Positions 18,594-30,312 of a DNA stretch of 64,000 nt are shown here, piece after piece. Source of the DNA: Rebecca billardiae RCC1528 (lineage: Eukaryota > Haptophyta). Position 1 is the first letter of the stretch. The number at the start of each line of letters is the position of its first letter. The DNA is taken from NCBI GenBank assembly GCA_965240325.2, contig OZ251226.1, positions 2,976,001-3,040,000 on the forward strand, written 5' to 3'. The translations under genes were made by a program, and so were the position numbers. The notes under the pieces were generated by a model. The model did not search any database, had not been told where the DNA came from, and saw only the letters and a program-made list of their open reading frames with translations.

Positions 18594-19574
18594 TCACATG
18601 AAGCCGTCGTCCTCGCTGGCAGCCGTTACAATTACAACCCCAGGTGACGACCCAGCCGTGGGGCGCTGCGGGCTTTCGCTGGGGCTCGGTCGTCGGGCGT
18701 AGGATGGTTGCTTGCTGCCTGCCGCACGAGGCGATGCTGCCGTCGCCGCGCGCCCGGGACCGGAACGCCGAGGTGAGCGAGACGTCAGCCCGCTCAACGC
18801 AGAGGCACGCGTGGCGACGGGTGTGGGCGATGCAGTGCCAACAGCGGGGCCACGAGGCGAAGCCGAGGCGAGAGCAAGCAGATCTGGATGCGGGACCGTG
18901 TCGAGCAAGCGCGACAGGCCTCGCACCAGGTCGCTCGGCTGGGAGCTGGCGTCGGGCACACCATGAGCGCGCTTCCGCTGCTGCGCCGTCGAGACCGTCG
19001 CCTGCTGCGCCGTGTGCCCGGGCAGCCTGCGCCGCGCCAGCGAAGTGGACGTGCGGGTCCTCGAGCTGGAGGCGGTCGTATGTTCCACGGCGAGTCTCTC
19101 CCACACGCGCAGCTCGGGAGACGCCGAGGCCGCCTCGTGCTCCTCTGGCGCCACGCCGTGGTCGGGCTGCGCGGTCGGAGGCGGGCGCTGATGGGACGTT
19201 GACGGCTGCTCGAGTGGGCGGTGACCGGGTGGGATCCAGGGCGGCGACGGGGGACGGATGCCCGTGCGCGATTGCGTGCCAGACGTGTTCCTCTCCACTG
19301 GCGGCTCTTTGCGCGTCGCGCTCACCCCCTCACCGAGCTGCGCAGTGGTCGCTTCGGCGAGTGTGAGGCTTGCTCCGAGCCGGAGCAGCTCGGCAAAGCA
19401 TCGCGCGCGAGCGGCTGTTTCCTCGCGAGTCGGTGCGCGGGGTGGGAGGAGATCCGGACGACGTCGCGCGAGGTCGTGCACGCGGGCCCGCACCGCCTCA
19501 TCCTGCGAGCTCAACCACGTGGTCGGCCTTGGTTGAGGCTGGTACGTGCCGGCCATCGTGCGTGGGCCATTCAT
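18594..19574 (-). CDS. Hypothetical Pro/Ser/Arg-rich protein, 326 aa
   Basis: An ATG-initiated frame with a plausible helical N-terminal part (SSQDEAVRARVHDLARRRPD, then AARARCFAELLRLGASLTLAEATT), followed by low-complexity Pro/Ser/Arg sequence ending SEDDGFM. No family is recognised. Third positions are much less GC-biased than in neighbouring genes and comparable frames are open on the other strand, so it may be noncoding or a decayed element of the gag type. Included only as the best ORF in a 2-kb stretch. Confidence 0.3.
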   Translation of the reverse strand: MNGPRTMAGTYQPQPRPTTWLSSQDEAVRARVHDLARRRPDLLPPRAPTREETAARARCFAELLRLGASLTLAEATTAQLGEGVSATRKEPPVERNTSGTQSRTGIRPPSPPWIPPGHRPLEQPSTSHQRPPPTAQPDHGVAPEEHEAASASPELRVWERLAVEHTTASSSRTRTSTSLARRRLPGHTAQQATVSTAQQRKRAHGVPDASSQPSDLVRGLSRLLDTVPHPDLLALASASPRGPAVGTASPTPVATRASALSGLTSRSPRRSGPGRAATAASPRAAGSKQPSYARRPSPSESPQRPTAGSSPGVVIVTAASEDDGFM

Positions 19575-20014
19575 TCAAAGGAGCTTGTCCGACGAAGCGC
19601 GGATATCTCCAGCGCTGGGAGAGTTCACTCGCTGATGAACGGCAGTGTTGCTGATCACAAAGTGAATACAGATGAATACAGAACGCAATCTTTGCCTTCG
19701 TTCCATGGACCCCACATGAGACGCCAGAACTCGCCCGCCCTGCCAGGGCGTTCAAGTTGCACACGTGCAAGGCCGAACGTTAGAACGATGACGCCAAAAG
19801 CGCGCGTCATCTAGACGCCCCGGGTAATCGTTGTAGGTGCCCGCGTGGAGCTCGTCATCTGCGACCGGCTGCGAGCTCGCCAGCAACCGTGCGACTACCC
19901 GGCAAGCTGGCGCGGCTCGCAAAGGCCCCACGCATCCCCCTTGCCGACTCCGCTCTCAACTCTCATACCACCACCCTCGCGCGGGCGGCGACCGCAATTG
20001 GAGTGCGGGGGGCG
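19575..20014. other. Upstream region of the phospholipase C gene
   Basis: No gene is seen. The PLC frame is open back to a GTG at 19889, but codons between 19889 and 20014 often end in A or T, unlike the rest of the gene, so this part reads as 5' UTR. Confidence 0.5.
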
Positions 20015-23000
20015 ATGGGGATGTCGGACGAGGCCGTTGAGGGCGAGGCCCTCCAAGCCCTCGTGCGCAGCATGTCCATGTCCCAGCACCCGACGCAGCC
20101 GAGCCCGTGGCAGTGGGTGGCCGACATCCCGACGTCGGCGATCTCGTTCATGGGGCTGAACTGCCTCGAGTCCATCGCGCTCGCGGGCTATGCCAGCGTG
20201 GTGATTGGGACGGACTCGGAGATCCACGGGGTGTACGTGGCGCTCAACCTGCTGATCTTCGCGTTCTGCATGACGTACTACTCGATCTCCTCGATCCTGC
20301 GCGAGAACACCGTGCAGCTGCTGCTGGCGGTCGGCATGTCGCTGTACGTGACGGCCATGGTTTCGTGGGTCACGAGCGGGAACACGATCGGCACGACGAC
20401 GAACCTCGCGGCGACGCTGGGGCTCTCGCGCCGGCAGGCCAACCTGATGACCCTCGCGACGCAGCTCACGATGCAGTTCCTCATCCTCACGAGCGGCGCG
20501 CAGGCGTGGAACACGTTTGGGTGGCGCGCGTTCCGCAAGTACGGCTTCTCCAACCACGCGCGCGCGGTGCACCAGCACCGGCTGCTGGGCGAGGGGCTGC
20601 TCACGGTGGACGCGATGTTCAACGTGCTCGCGGTCATCGCCGCCTTCTCCTTCCTCCTCCCCGAGACCACCCTCGGCATCATCGGCTCTGCGATCATCTC
20701 GCTGCTCTCGAACGAGCTGTGGACGCTGCTGTGCTACGTGGCGGTCACGCGCGTGATGCGGCGCGACATGCTGCTCGTGCTGCTGCCGTTCGGGCTGGTG
20801 CAGCCGGCGGCGACGGTGTTCAAGCTGATCGAGATCTACGAGTCGCTCTTCGTCTACAACTCGCCGCGCTTCGCCGCGCTGCCGCTCGTGCCCGTCACGT
20901 TTGTGATGGTCGGCGCGACCGCCGAGCGGCTCGTGCTGCTCGTCACGCTGCTGCGCGTGAGCGCGAGCATCGCGGAGAAGCTCGAGGGGTTCAGCGAGGT
21001 GTTCGCGATGCCGGAGGAGTACGGCGCGCACACGTCGCTCGCCGACCGCGGGTGCATCATCGACATGGTGCACGAGGGGCGCACCGTGATGATGCTCTCG
21101 AAGGGCGGCGAGGCGGAGGCGTGGCGCCGCTTCACGCGCCCGATGCAGCGCGTCGCCAAGAAGCTGCCGGGCATGGTGACGCTGGGCTCGTGGCTGCGCT
21201 CGGCGGCGGCGAAGGCGTACACGAAGGCGAGCGCGTGCAGCCGCCTCGTCGTCCGCGGGCGCGGCGCGCCCGGCTCCGCCGGCGCGGGCGGCGGGCTGTG
21301 CGCCGGGCTGCTCTCGTGCCCGATGCGGCTGCTGTCGGCGCTCACCGCCGCGCACTTCCGCTCGCGGCACGTGCAGCTGTCGCACGACCTCACGACGCTG
21401 CGCTGGTCGTGGTCGGACTACATCCTGATCCTCGAGGTGCGCGAGGTGGTCTACCGCGCGGAGCGCCCGCCCGCCGCCGACGACGACGACGACGAGTACG
21501 TCCGCTCGCCGCCCGACGCGGTCACGCTCGACATCGAGCACGGGCCACACCACCGCAAGGTGACGACCACGCTCCGCTTCAAAGACAAGCACACGGCGAC
21601 CACGTGGGCGCGCGGGCTCGCGGCGCTGCTCAAGATCCAGCGGCGGCGCGGGCTGGAGCCGATGCTGCTGCAGCACGTGCTCGACATCTTCCGCCTCGTC
21701 GACGTGCAGCGCCGCGGCGCGCTCACCCGCTCGCAGCTGCTCGACGTGCTCGGCCGGCTCAACTACGAGCCAGGCCCCGAGCTGCAGCGGCGCATCGAGA
21801 CGTCCGCCGAGTTCGAGGAGGGCGTGAGCGTCGACCAGACGCTCAACCTGGTGCGCGAGCTGCGGCAGGCGACGGGCACGTTCGAGCGGCTCCTCCGCCA
21901 GCTCGCCGTCGAGGCCCTCTCCGGCGACAAGAACGAGGGCGGCGACGCGGCCAACGGCACGAACGGCGCGCCCAACGGCGGCGGCGGCTCGCCCAGGGCC
22001 GCGCGGCGGCTCGAGACGGTGCCCGCGCCCTCGCTCGGCGCGGTGGCCGTCGGCGCGGAGCGCGTGGGCAGCGGCAGCGGCAGCGGGCTCGCCATGCTCG
22101 CCGTCAGCGCGCTCGGCGGCGCGAGCCACGGCCCGCCGCCCGACGGCGCCACCCCGACCGACCGCGTGCTCGTGCCTCTCTCGAGCCTCGCTGACATCTG
22201 GGCGCGGGCGCAGGGCGCTGCGGACGTGATGCCCACCTCCGTCTTCGAGCTCGCGCACAACCACCTGGGGTACCTGCCGACGGTGACGAAGCGGCTGCGG
22301 AACCGGCGCACGCGCGGCGAGCTCACCGACGCGACGACGCCCGGCCGCGACGCCGCCGCCTCGGCGGGCGGCGCGGGCGGGCTGCTCGGCGCGCTGAAGG
22401 GCGGCCTCGCTCGGACGAGCGCCGCGTGCGGCGGCTCGCCCGCCGCCAAGAGCGCCGCCAAGGCGCCGCCGGCGAAGCTCGCGCCGTCGAAGACGTGGCG
22501 CAACCTGAAGCAGTCGAACAAGGTGACCGTGGCGGAGACGCTGCAGACCAACGCGCTGCTCGAGCACACCGAGCTCCTCCACCTCTTCCTGCACGACGCG
22601 AACGCGCTCGTGCTGCCGTACAACACGCAGCACGACCTTGACCAGGTGGCGGAGAGGCGGCGCGCGCGCAGGCAGGCGGAGGAGCCGCCGCCGCCGCCGG
22701 CGTCGGCGCTGGGCGCGCTGGGGCAGTGGCTGGGCGGCGGCGCGCGCGCGACGAGCGCGCCGCCGCCCGCGCTCAAGCGGCGCACGCGCGCCCACTCCTC
22801 CGCCGGCACGATCGGCTCGGGCGAGGGCGGCGGCGGCGAGCGCGGCGAGCGCGCGCTCGTCGGCCCGCCGCCCATCGACATGGACCTGCCGCTCACCGAG
22901 TACTACATCGAGTCGAGCCACAACACGTACCTGACGGGTGACCAGCTGCTCTCGGCGTCGTCGGCCGAGATGTACACCAAGGTGCTGCTGATGGGCTGCC

Positions 23001-25099
23001 GCTGCGTCGAGCTCGACTGCTGGGACGGCGCGGACGGCGAGCCGATCATCTGGCACGGCTACACGCTCACCACGTCGATCCCGTTCCGAGACGTGTGCGA
23101 GGCCATCGCCGAGTCGGCGTTCGTCGCGTCGCCGTACCCGGTGATCCTCTCGCTCGAGGTGCACTGCTCGCACGCGCAGCAGGACGTGATGGCGCGCCAG
23201 CTCAAGGAGGTCTTCGGCGAGCAGCTCCTGCCGCCGCGCTCGGAGCGCGCCGACCGCGCGCCGCTGCCCAGCCCCGTCGAGCTCAAGCACCGCGTGCTCG
23301 TGAAGGCGTCGACCGGCGCGCCCGCCAAGAAGGGCAAGCGGCAGCAGGGGATGGCGAGCACGCTCGACCTGCAGCGCTCGTCGAGCCGCGCCACCGCCGC
23401 GGGCGGCGCCACGCCGCGCACCGCCTCGCGCTTCGGACAGGCCGACCTGATCGAGCAGGGCCACCCGGGGCACGCGCCGCCCGCGCACCTCGCCATCACG
23501 GTCGACGGCGCGGACGAGGACGAGTCGAGCGAGGAGGAGGAGGAGGACGACGACGACTCGACGGAGCTGAGCTCGAGCCGCGCGACGCACGAGGCCGTGC
23601 GCGTCTCCGACTCGGCGGCGCACGCGAACGGCGCCGCCGCCGTCCTCGCGTCCACGCCGGAGGACGTCGCCGTCGTCGTCGACGGCGGCAAGGGCGCGCC
23701 GCCCAAGCGCGGCGGCCGGCTCGGGCGGCAGCGCCCAAAGCGGCGCTCCGCCAAGTCGAAGAAGGCCAAGGTCGAGCGGATCGCGCCGTCGCTCTTCGCG
23801 CTGACCTACCTCCGCGGCACCAAGTTCAAGACCCTCGACACCTCCGCGCACCAGTCCAGCGCGCTGATGCAGTCGTACACCGAGACCAAGGCGTCCAAGC
23901 TGCTGCACGAGCAGCTGCACGCGTGGGCGCGGCACAACGCGGGCCACATCTCGCGCATCTACCCGGCGCCCTCGCGCGTCGACTCGTCCAACTACTCGCC
24001 GCACGCGCTGTGGGAGGCCGGGTGCCAGATGGTCGCGCTCAACTACCAGACGAACGACTGGCCGCTGCAGATGAACAGCGCGCTCTTCATGGGCGGCACC
24101 GGCTACGTGCTCAAGCCCGCCGAGCTGCGCGCCGCCAAGATGCGGCGGCGCGGGCTGCTCGGCGGCGGCGGCGGCGGCGCGGCCGCGGCCGCGGCAAAGG
24201 ACGCGGAGCCGTCGCCGCGCTCGTCGTCGCTGCGCAAGGCCGACACGCTGCGCAGCAAGGCCGCCGCGGACGAGCCGGCGCACGCCGAGCTGATCGACGC
24301 GGACACGTGGCACGACTCCTCCACCGCGCTCGACATGACGCCCAACCTCTCGCAGATGACGCTGCGCTTCGTGTGCGCGTCGTGCCTCGTGAAGGCGAAC
24401 GAGGACCGCGCGTCCGTCGAGCCGTGGGCGGATCTGGACGACGCCGAGCGCGCGGAGGAGCCCGGCGTCGGCCCCGTGGTCTCGCCGTTCGTCTCGGTCG
24501 AGGTGTTCGGCGGGCGGTACTCGCAGGTGCGCCAGTCGCCGCAGCACAGGCGCCGCCGCCGCCTCTCCTCCTCCACGCGCCAGGCGACGCGCGCGTTCGG
24601 CGGCGGCGCGCCCGACACGGAGAACCTCGCGACGGCGGGCGAGTGGCGCTCGTCGAGCGTCGTGCAGAACGGGCTGTGCGCCTTCTGGGACGACGACGAG
24701 GTGTGCGAGATCGTCGCGACGCACCCCGAGCTCACGGTCGTGTGGATCGGCGTGTGGCACCGCGCGCGCATGGGCATGCGGCCCACGCTGCTCGCGTACG
24801 CCGCGCTGCCGCTCGCGCTGTGCCGGCCGGGCTGGCGCTCGATCCGGCTGCGCGGCCGCTCGGGCAAGCACGCGCGCTTCTGCAACCTGCTGGTGCACGC
24901 GCAGCGCGCGGTCGTGCCCAACCCCGAGCACGGGCAGCACGGCGTGGCGGACGCGTTGGGCGCCATCAACACGGGCGTGCGCTCGGCGCTCAACTCGGTC
25001 CTGCCGGGGCGGCGCGCGCGCGCGGGCACCAACTCGGCCGCCGACCGCCGCGAGCGGCGCGCGAGCTCGGAGGGCAGGCGCGTGCGACGCCGATCGTGA
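20015..25099 (+). CDS. Multi-pass membrane phosphoinositide-specific phospholipase C
   Basis: A 1694-residue single-exon protein. Residues about 39-325 form seven or eight hydrophobic helices. A PH-like domain follows (about 449-542; [19 protein letters not shown]), then EF-hand-like helices (about 545-628; [20 protein letters not shown]). The PLC X box (about 959-1095) keeps the catalytic set: [42 protein letters not shown]. An acidic/Ser linker separates it from the Y box (about 1255-1372; [32 protein letters not shown], then [19 protein letters not shown]). A C2-like domain lies at about 1447-1635. Known: such enzymes cut PIP2 into IP3 and diacylglycerol, and PH/EF/X/Y/C2 is the PLC-delta order. 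Odd: canonical PLCs are soluble, and the membrane domain fused in front is not a family I recognise. The first ATG ([13 protein letters not shown]) was chosen. Confidence 0.88.
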   Translation: MGMSDEAVEGEALQALVRSMSMSQHPTQPSPWQWVADIPTSAISFMGLNCLESIALAGYASVVIGTDSEIHGVYVALNLLIFAFCMTYYSISSILRENTVQLLLAVGMSLYVTAMVSWVTSGNTIGTTTNLAATLGLSRRQANLMTLATQLTMQFLILTSGAQAWNTFGWRAFRKYGFSNHARAVHQHRLLGEGLLTVDAMFNVLAVIAAFSFLLPETTLGIIGSAIISLLSNELWTLLCYVAVTRVMRRDMLLVLLPFGLVQPAATVFKLIEIYESLFVYNSPRFAALPLVPVTFVMVGATAERLVLLVTLLRVSASIAEKLEGFSEVFAMPEEYGAHTSLADRGCIIDMVHEGRTVMMLSKGGEAEAWRRFTRPMQRVAKKLPGMVTLGSWLRSAAAKAYTKASACSRLVVRGRGAPGSAGAGGGLCAGLLSCPMRLLSALTAAHFRSRHVQLSHDLTTLRWSWSDYILILEVREVVYRAERPPAADDDDDEYVRSPPDAVTLDIEHGPHHRKVTTTLRFKDKHTATTWARGLAALLKIQRRRGLEPMLLQHVLDIFRLVDVQRRGALTRSQLLDVLGRLNYEPGPELQRRIETSAEFEEGVSVDQTLNLVRELRQATGTFERLLRQLAVEALSGDKNEGGDAANGTNGAPNGGGGSPRAARRLETVPAPSLGAVAVGAERVGSGSGSGLAMLAVSALGGASHGPPPDGATPTDRVLVPLSSLADIWARAQGAADVMPTSVFELAHNHLGYLPTVTKRLRNRRTRGELTDATTPGRDAAASAGGAGGLLGALKGGLARTSAACGGSPAAKSAAKAPPAKLAPSKTWRNLKQSNKVTVAETLQTNALLEHTELLHLFLHDANALVLPYNTQHDLDQVAERRRARRQAEEPPPPPASALGALGQWLGGGARATSAPPPALKRRTRAHSSAGTIGSGEGGGGERGERALVGPPPIDMDLPLTEYYIESSHNTYLTGDQLLSASSAEMYTKVLLMGCRCVELDCWDGADGEPIIWHGYTLTTSIPFRDVCEAIAESAFVASPYPVILSLEVHCSHAQQDVMARQLKEVFGEQLLPPRSERADRAPLPSPVELKHRVLVKASTGAPAKKGKRQQGMASTLDLQRSSSRATAAGGATPRTASRFGQADLIEQGHPGHAPPAHLAITVDGADEDESSEEEEEDDDDSTELSSSRATHEAVRVSDSAAHANGAAAVLASTPEDVAVVVDGGKGAPPKRGGRLGRQRPKRRSAKSKKAKVERIAPSLFALTYLRGTKFKTLDTSAHQSSALMQSYTETKASKLLHEQLHAWARHNAGHISRIYPAPSRVDSSNYSPHALWEAGCQMVALNYQTNDWPLQMNSALFMGGTGYVLKPAELRAAKMRRRGLLGGGGGGAAAAAAKDAEPSPRSSSLRKADTLRSKAAADEPAHAELIDADTWHDSSTALDMTPNLSQMTLRFVCASCLVKANEDRASVEPWADLDDAERAEEPGVGPVVSPFVSVEVFGGRYSQVRQSPQHRRRRRLSSSTRQATRAFGGGAPDTENLATAGEWRSSSVVQNGLCAFWDDDEVCEIVATHPELTVVWIGVWHRARMGMRPTLLAYAALPLALCRPGWRSIRLRGRSGKHARFCNLLVHAQRAVVPNPEHGQHGVADALGAINTGVRSALNSVLPGRRARAGTNSAADRRERRASSEGRRVRRRS

Positions 25100-25471
25100 T
25101 CGACGGCCCGGGGCGTAGTGATCGTGATCGACGGAGCTCACTCGCCAGCTCCTTTGCTATGTCAACGCTTCTGCTAGTACCGATGAATACCTTTTGTGCA
25201 CAGCCAGGTGGTACTCGGTCGCTCAATGAGTATGTAACCTCGATCTATTGACAGTGATCAACTGCATCAATGACTAGTTAAATAGTCGTAGTTCCTAGCT
25301 TCTGTGACCGACACACTGTCACTGACGACAAGATCACAGCGCGCTCGGAGAGCTGACCTCCACACTGACGAAAAAATGGCGGCGCGCCTCCAGGAGCTCT
25401 ACGGTTCTTGCTTGCGGAGTAGCCGGATCGTGAGATCGTCACACCGGCACGCCGCAAGCGCGACGTGAAAG
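25100..25471. other. Intergenic spacer, no gene seen
   Basis: A 372-bp AT-richer spacer between the PLC and the KDEL-receptor-like gene, with no repeat copy or RNA gene recognised. It should contain the promoter of the latter. Confidence 0.5.
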
Positions 25472-26566
25472 ATGATGATGATGGCACGACGCGCCGCCGC
25501 GTCACTACTCCTAGCCATGTGCGCGTCGCATTCGCGCGTCGCCGCCTCCGCGTGCTTTGACAAGGAGCCGAACTGCCAGAAGCGTCTGGCGGCCGGATGG
25601 TGCACCTCTGAGGCGGTCGCGATGCGAAGGGAGTGCGCGCGGACATGTGGCTTCTGCAACCCGCACCAAGATGCCAAGCACGACGAGCGCGCGGATGCGC
25701 TGCGCTCGCCGACCCAGGACCACGACTACGAGGTGGACTGGGTGGACCCCGAGCTCATTGTTCATGTCTTCGAGACCAGCCAGTTCGCGTTTCTCGCGAG
25801 CATGGGCCTGCTGCTCTTCTCGACGGCCACAAGCTCCGGGCCGCACGGCCAGGCCCTGCAGGGAATCAGCTGGAAGACGCTGCAGCTCAACCTGCTCGCC
25901 GCGATCGCGCGCCTCCCGTTTCAGTTCATGACGCACTTCTTCGACTACTGGATCACCTTCATCGAGATTGTCTCCTCCATCGTCCTGCTCGGCGTCCTCG
26001 TTGCCATGCTCGAGTTTGGCAGGATGCAGGCAGCCGGGCCGCGCCCGAGGGAGGACTTCAACTCGCTCGCGGCGGTCGGGCTGTGCCTGGCGCTCGCGAG
26101 CGTGCCGGGGCTCTTGCACCCCGCTGGGTACTTGCGCTACACGTCGCTCGCCTTCTCCGTTTTTCTCGAGGTGCGCGCCACCACCGCGCGACGGCGGCGG
26201 CGCTGTCGCCTCGCCTCGATTCGCCCGCCAGCGCGCACGTGACGCGCCCCTCGTTCGTCGCGCCGTGCGCGCCACGCGGGGCAGGTGGCCGCAATCATCC
26301 CGCAGCGCCAGCGCTTTTCGGTCGTGAAGCGCATGCCCGCGCTGGCCTCTCACTCGCTCGCCCTCCTCGCGGTCTCCCGTGGCCTGCGGCTGCTGATGTG
26401 GACGCTGATGTGCATTGTGGGCGAGTGGGAGTACTCGCTCATGTTGGCGGACGGCATCCACGTGTACCTGCTGTGGGACTTCATCCGCGCGTACGTGCGC
26501 TCGCGCCGCGGGGGCACGAGCGACCTCATCCTCGCGACGAGGCAGGCGAGCGGCAGCCATATCTGA
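25472..26566 (+). CDS. KDEL-receptor-like protein with N-terminal ShK domain
   Basis: Exons 25472-26170 and 26285-26566, phase 0, with a 114-nt intron GTGCGC...GGCAG. The 326-residue product begins with a signal peptide (RRAAASLLLAMCASHSRVAAS). A six-Cys ShKT domain follows (CFDKEPNCQKRLAAGWC, then CARTCGFC). A seven-helix region resembles ERD2/KDEL receptors: GISWKTLQLNLLAAIARLPF is like the GIS-K-Q-L opening; the spliced SVFLEVAAIIPQRQRFSVV parallels the family's IYLESVAILPQL-MV motif; SHSLALLAVSRGLRLLMW and DGIHVYLLWDFIRAYVRSRR match the last helices. KDEL receptors return ER-resident proteins from the Golgi. The luminal ShK module and an extra linker are not part of the standard protein, so function may differ. 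The intron falls inside the signature motif, and splicing restores it. Confidence 0.78.
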
Positions 26567-26904
26567 TCGTCACGAAGTGTATGCGCGCTCCCCGCCCGCG
26601 CTCGAGCCGCTGACGGGCGGTGGGGTCTGTTACCCTCGCAACGGGCGGCCGCGGCGTCAGCAGGCGTCGCGCCTGCACACGGCTGAGCTATCGCACGACG
26701 CGCGCCGCTGCACTGTTGCCGTGTTCGGGTGGCAGGCATGGGCGAAGGTGCGGGATCGCGTCAGTCGTCACTGTCCCCGAGAGTCCGACAGTGGCCAAGT
26801 GCCATGCACTACTCGTCGGACACGGCGAAGTCTTCAGCATCAGCACTGTGCTACTGTAATACAGAAGTCAATCCGAATGACTAGACCGGCCGGGCCCTCG
26901 GCCC

Positions 26905-26949
26905 CCGGGGCCGGGGCACGGGCGGCGGGCCGCCGGGCCCCGGCCCCGG
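26905..26949. repeat. GC inverted repeat (13-bp arms)
   Basis: CCGGGGCCGGGGC at 26905-26917 is the exact reverse complement of GCCCCGGCCCCGG at 26937-26949. The 19-nt spacer is itself partly self-complementary (GGCGGC...GCCGCC). It would form a very stable hairpin. Confidence 0.75.
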
Positions 26950-27155
26950 CACGACGCCGTCCGGATTCGCACGGGCCCCGCCGAGTCGCGCCGGCCCGAG
27001 TACTTGCATATCACTACTACGACTCTGATGCTGCTACTTCTCGTCAGTGTGTGACACATATATTATTATTATTATTATTAGTATTAGCTGCTGAGACTAG
27101 ACGATCGAGATCTCGAATTCTATCAGACTCAGAGAGAGAGAGAGAGCGCGCGCGG

Positions 27156-27197
27156 CTCTAGATTCTAGAGAGAGAGCTCTAGATTCTAGAGAGAGAG
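27156..27197 (+). repeat. 21-bp tandem repeat, two copies
   Basis: CTCTAGATTCTAG followed by AGAGAGAG occurs twice in a row inside an AG-rich low-complexity stretch. Each copy contains the imperfect palindrome CTCTAGATTCTAGAG. Confidence 0.7.
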
Positions 27198-28233
27198 CTG
27201 CAGAGAGAGATCTACAGTACTCGAGAGCGGAGAAAGAGTGAGACTGAGAGAGAGAGATTATTATGACGACGCGGTTACCTGCCGGTGGACTCGGGACCAG
27301 TGGACTCCGACTGCTGCGACTGCACGGGCGGCGTCAGCCGTGCGTACCGAGCCACGGCGCGGGCCGCATATCAGCTGCCGACCAGCCCGCAGTGGCGGGG
27401 CCGCCCGAGCCGCACCGTCGATCGGTCACGCCGGCAGCCCGTCAAGCACGGGCCGCTCGCCGACGCTTGAGCACTGCTGCGGCTGCGCCTGAATTAGCAC
27501 TTGAAATATCAGTCTTAGTTACGAGTCTTAGGGAATCGTTTCATTCCGTTACCAGGCCGTCACCTGGGGCTGGGGTCCGGTGGGGCGGTCACTGACACTT
27601 TATTATTGGTGACTATTGCTAAGGCTGTCGATGAGTTAGAAGTGCAGTGTCAGAGTAGACGTACTCGTACGACGTATTCTCTCGAAGTCTCGAGGTCACA
27701 CGACACACGTTTCATAACTTGCTTTCGACCGGCCCCAGTCCCACGGGCCTCTGCCTGCTCAAGCTCAGTCAGCTCAGTCAGCCGCTGCAGGCCGCTCCGA
27801 GCCGTCCGTGGCGGGCGTGGCGGTCCGTGCCGGCGAGTCACGGCGGCCGCGGGCTCCGCGCAGCAGCAGGCCACGATTCGCCATGAGCCTATGACCCGGT
27901 GACACTTAATATGATACGCATGCGACTCTATGCATACTACTAACAGCAGCAGAATAAATCTGGCACCGAGTGACGGCTCAGGGGCAGGCCCAATGAACAT
28001 TCCCTACAGGCCGAAATACATTCGGGCGGTCACGACGCCGGCAAATCGGAAAGTGTTGATCAGGACTGGCTCGGCCAAGTCGCGTGCAACCGGCCGCGTG
28101 CGGTGTGAGTGTGTGCAGTAGAGAGCGGACTGGTAGGCTGGCGCGCCGCGCGCAACGTCGTGCTCAATCCGTCGTGATTTTTTCCCGCTCGGGCGCCATC
28201 GTACGATGATCGAGAGCACGACATTTCCAAAGG

Positions 28234-30052
28234 ATGATCATCGTCAAAGATTCCTCGGATCGATTCTCGCCACCGTCAACCCTGCAATCTTCGTCGTCGC
28301 CGCCGCGGCGCACGCCCGTCCACTCGCGAGCAGGAAGCGGTCCCGGACGAAGATTCGCGTGCTGCCTCGTCACTCCACCTCCGCCGGCCACGTTGATCAT
28401 GTGCTCGACGGCCTGGCTGCGCCGGCCGGATGCGCGGCACGTGCTCGTGCTGAGCATCTTCCTCGACATTCTGAGCGTCTCGCTCGTCGTGCCCAGCTTA
28501 CCGCGCAAGTACCGTGCGCTCGGCCTCACCGGCTTCAAGTTCGGTCTCGTCGGCTCCGTGTATTCGGCCACGCAGATTATGGGCGGAGTCATCCTAGGCA
28601 TCGCGTCCGACCGCATGCTTGGGCGGCGGGGGCTGCTCCTCGTCTCGTTTGCCGGCGCCGCCATATCGTACACGCTCGTCGCGTACGCTCAGTCGCTGAC
28701 CACGCTCGTCGCCTCGCGCGTCATTGTCGGCCTGTGCAAGCAGTCGATGACGGCCGTGACCGCTCTGATGACGGAAATGACGGGCACCGGCCCGGCACGC
28801 ACGGCGTGGCTCTCGCGCATCTCGTGCGCCTCGACGCTGGCGTGGGCCGCGGGGGGTGCCATGGGCGGCTACCTCTCCACCATCTCGCCGCAACTCCCCG
28901 AGCTCGTCTCGGTCGGCCTGTACGCGCTGAACGCGCTGATGGTCGTGTGCGCGCTGCCGCCGTCCGGGCCGTGTGCGGTCGCGCTGCGGCGGCAGGCGGA
29001 CGCGGAGGAGGTGGAGGTGACGCGCACGATTAGCTCGACGCGGCTGGGCGAGCGCGTCGACAAGACGCCGCCGACACCGTCCAGCCCACCCGACGCGGGC
29101 GCGGGCGCCGCAGTCCCGGCGCCCCCGCCCGTGGAGCGGCTGCAGTCCAGCTTCAGGCACGTGCTGCGGCACCGCGCTGTGCTGCTTGTCGTCACAGCGC
29201 AGCTCACGCGGCTGCTGGTCGGCCGCGCGCTGGGCTCGCTGGCGGACATGTACGAGCTCGAGCGCTGGTCGCTCACCACCGCCGAGATCGGGTACATGCG
29301 CTCGTACAAGAGCGTGGTCGTGCTGGTGCTGCAGATGCTGCTGCTGCCGAGGCTCACGCGCCGCTTCTCGCTGCACGTACTCCTGCACGCCTTCACCTGG
29401 GTCAAGGTGGGCGCTGATCTGCTCGAGATGCTGCCCGCCACGGCGATCTCGCCGTTCGTGCCCGATGCGCTGCGCGCGTGGCTTCCAGGCCGTCTCGCTG
29501 AAGACCCGACGCTGATGGTCTTCGCGATGCTGTGCATCCCGGTGCGCGCGCGCGCGCCCGCCCGCGCGCGTTCGCCGTGTGGGCAGTGTGGGCGGCACGC
29601 ATGCGCGCGCGGCGCACGCAGCGCACGCACGCTCACGGCCGCGCCCCGCGCTCGATGCGTCCCTCGTATCGCGCACGTGCGTGCAGGTGCGCTCGGCGTG
29701 CAGCAGCGCCATCGGCATCTCGCAAAAGTCGCTCTTCACGCTGAGCGTGCCGCAGTCCGAGATGGGCGCGGCGCTCGCGACGCTGGACGTGCTGCAGTCG
29801 TGCGCAGGCGTGGTCGCGCCGATGGTGGGCGGTGTGCTGCTCAGCGTCTTCACGCCGGGGCACCAGCCGGTGGTCGCGGCGGTGAGCAACGTGCTCCTCG
29901 CGTGCCAGCTACTGCTCTGCTTCCCGCCGTCGTCGTGGAGCTCCTCCGCCCCCGCGCCCGCGCCAGAGCCGAGCCGGAAAGCCGTGTCCGCTGAGCTCGA
30001 GCTCGATGCAGTCAAGCTCCCGGCGGCCGTCAAGCGCACAAAGGTCGAGTGA
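28234..30052 (+). CDS. Major facilitator superfamily transporter (MFSD9/10-like)
   Basis: Exons 28234-29541 and 29687-30052, phase 0, with a 145-nt intron GTGCGC...GTGCAG. The 557-residue product has about twelve hydrophobic helices. The first half shows LSIFLDILSVSLVVPSLP, the MFS motif-A region GIASDRMLGRRGLLLVSFAG, and RVIVGLCKQSMTAVTALM. A long charged loop (about nt 28960-29160) separates the halves. After splicing the second half runs MLCIPVRSACSSAIGISQK, then PQSEMGAALATLDVLQSCAG and APMVGGVLL. This resembles eukaryotic homologues of tetracycline-type efflux carriers; the substrate is unknown. The start could also be the ATG at 28399 (MCSTAWLRRPDARHVLVLS), because the preceding 55 residues are low complexity. 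The hydrophilic C-terminus ends KRTKVE. Confidence 0.85.
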
Positions 30053-30312
30053 GTGCTGCGACACGACTTCCGGACTCGATGTCGACCGTGCATGGTATCG
30101 CGTATATAATCTTAGTCGCCATCATGCGACGCATCGTCTCGCCAGAGCACGTGCCTGAGACCGCTTCTGTACGACGTCGTCGACCGGAGCGGTGTGACAC
30201 GCCTGGCCCTGTCGCGCCATCGCGCCGCCGTCGGCTGTGGTGAGTGTCACGGGCGGAGCCACGCGTCCGAGTTCCACCGAAACTCCGAAAGCACGGCAGC
30301 AGAAAAAAACAA

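Larger units (their letters stand above)
26567..28233. other. 1.67-kb intergenic region, low complexity, no gene seen
   Basis: It holds a GC hairpin (26905-26949), a TTA/ATT run (about 27060-27085), AG-rich low complexity (27125-27260) with a 21-bp tandem repeat, and otherwise stop-rich mixed DNA. Short ORFs have no supported content. No tRNA or other RNA gene is recognised. Confidence 0.5.

Noticed and set aside
19889-20014. A longer phospholipase C start
   Set aside because: The extended frame begins at GTG and its codons lack the gene's GC3 bias, so the first ATG at 20015 is preferred.
19895-25141. A 1748-codon open frame antisense to phospholipase C
   Set aside because: It is a mirror effect of GC-saturated third positions. 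Only the plus strand shows conserved motifs.
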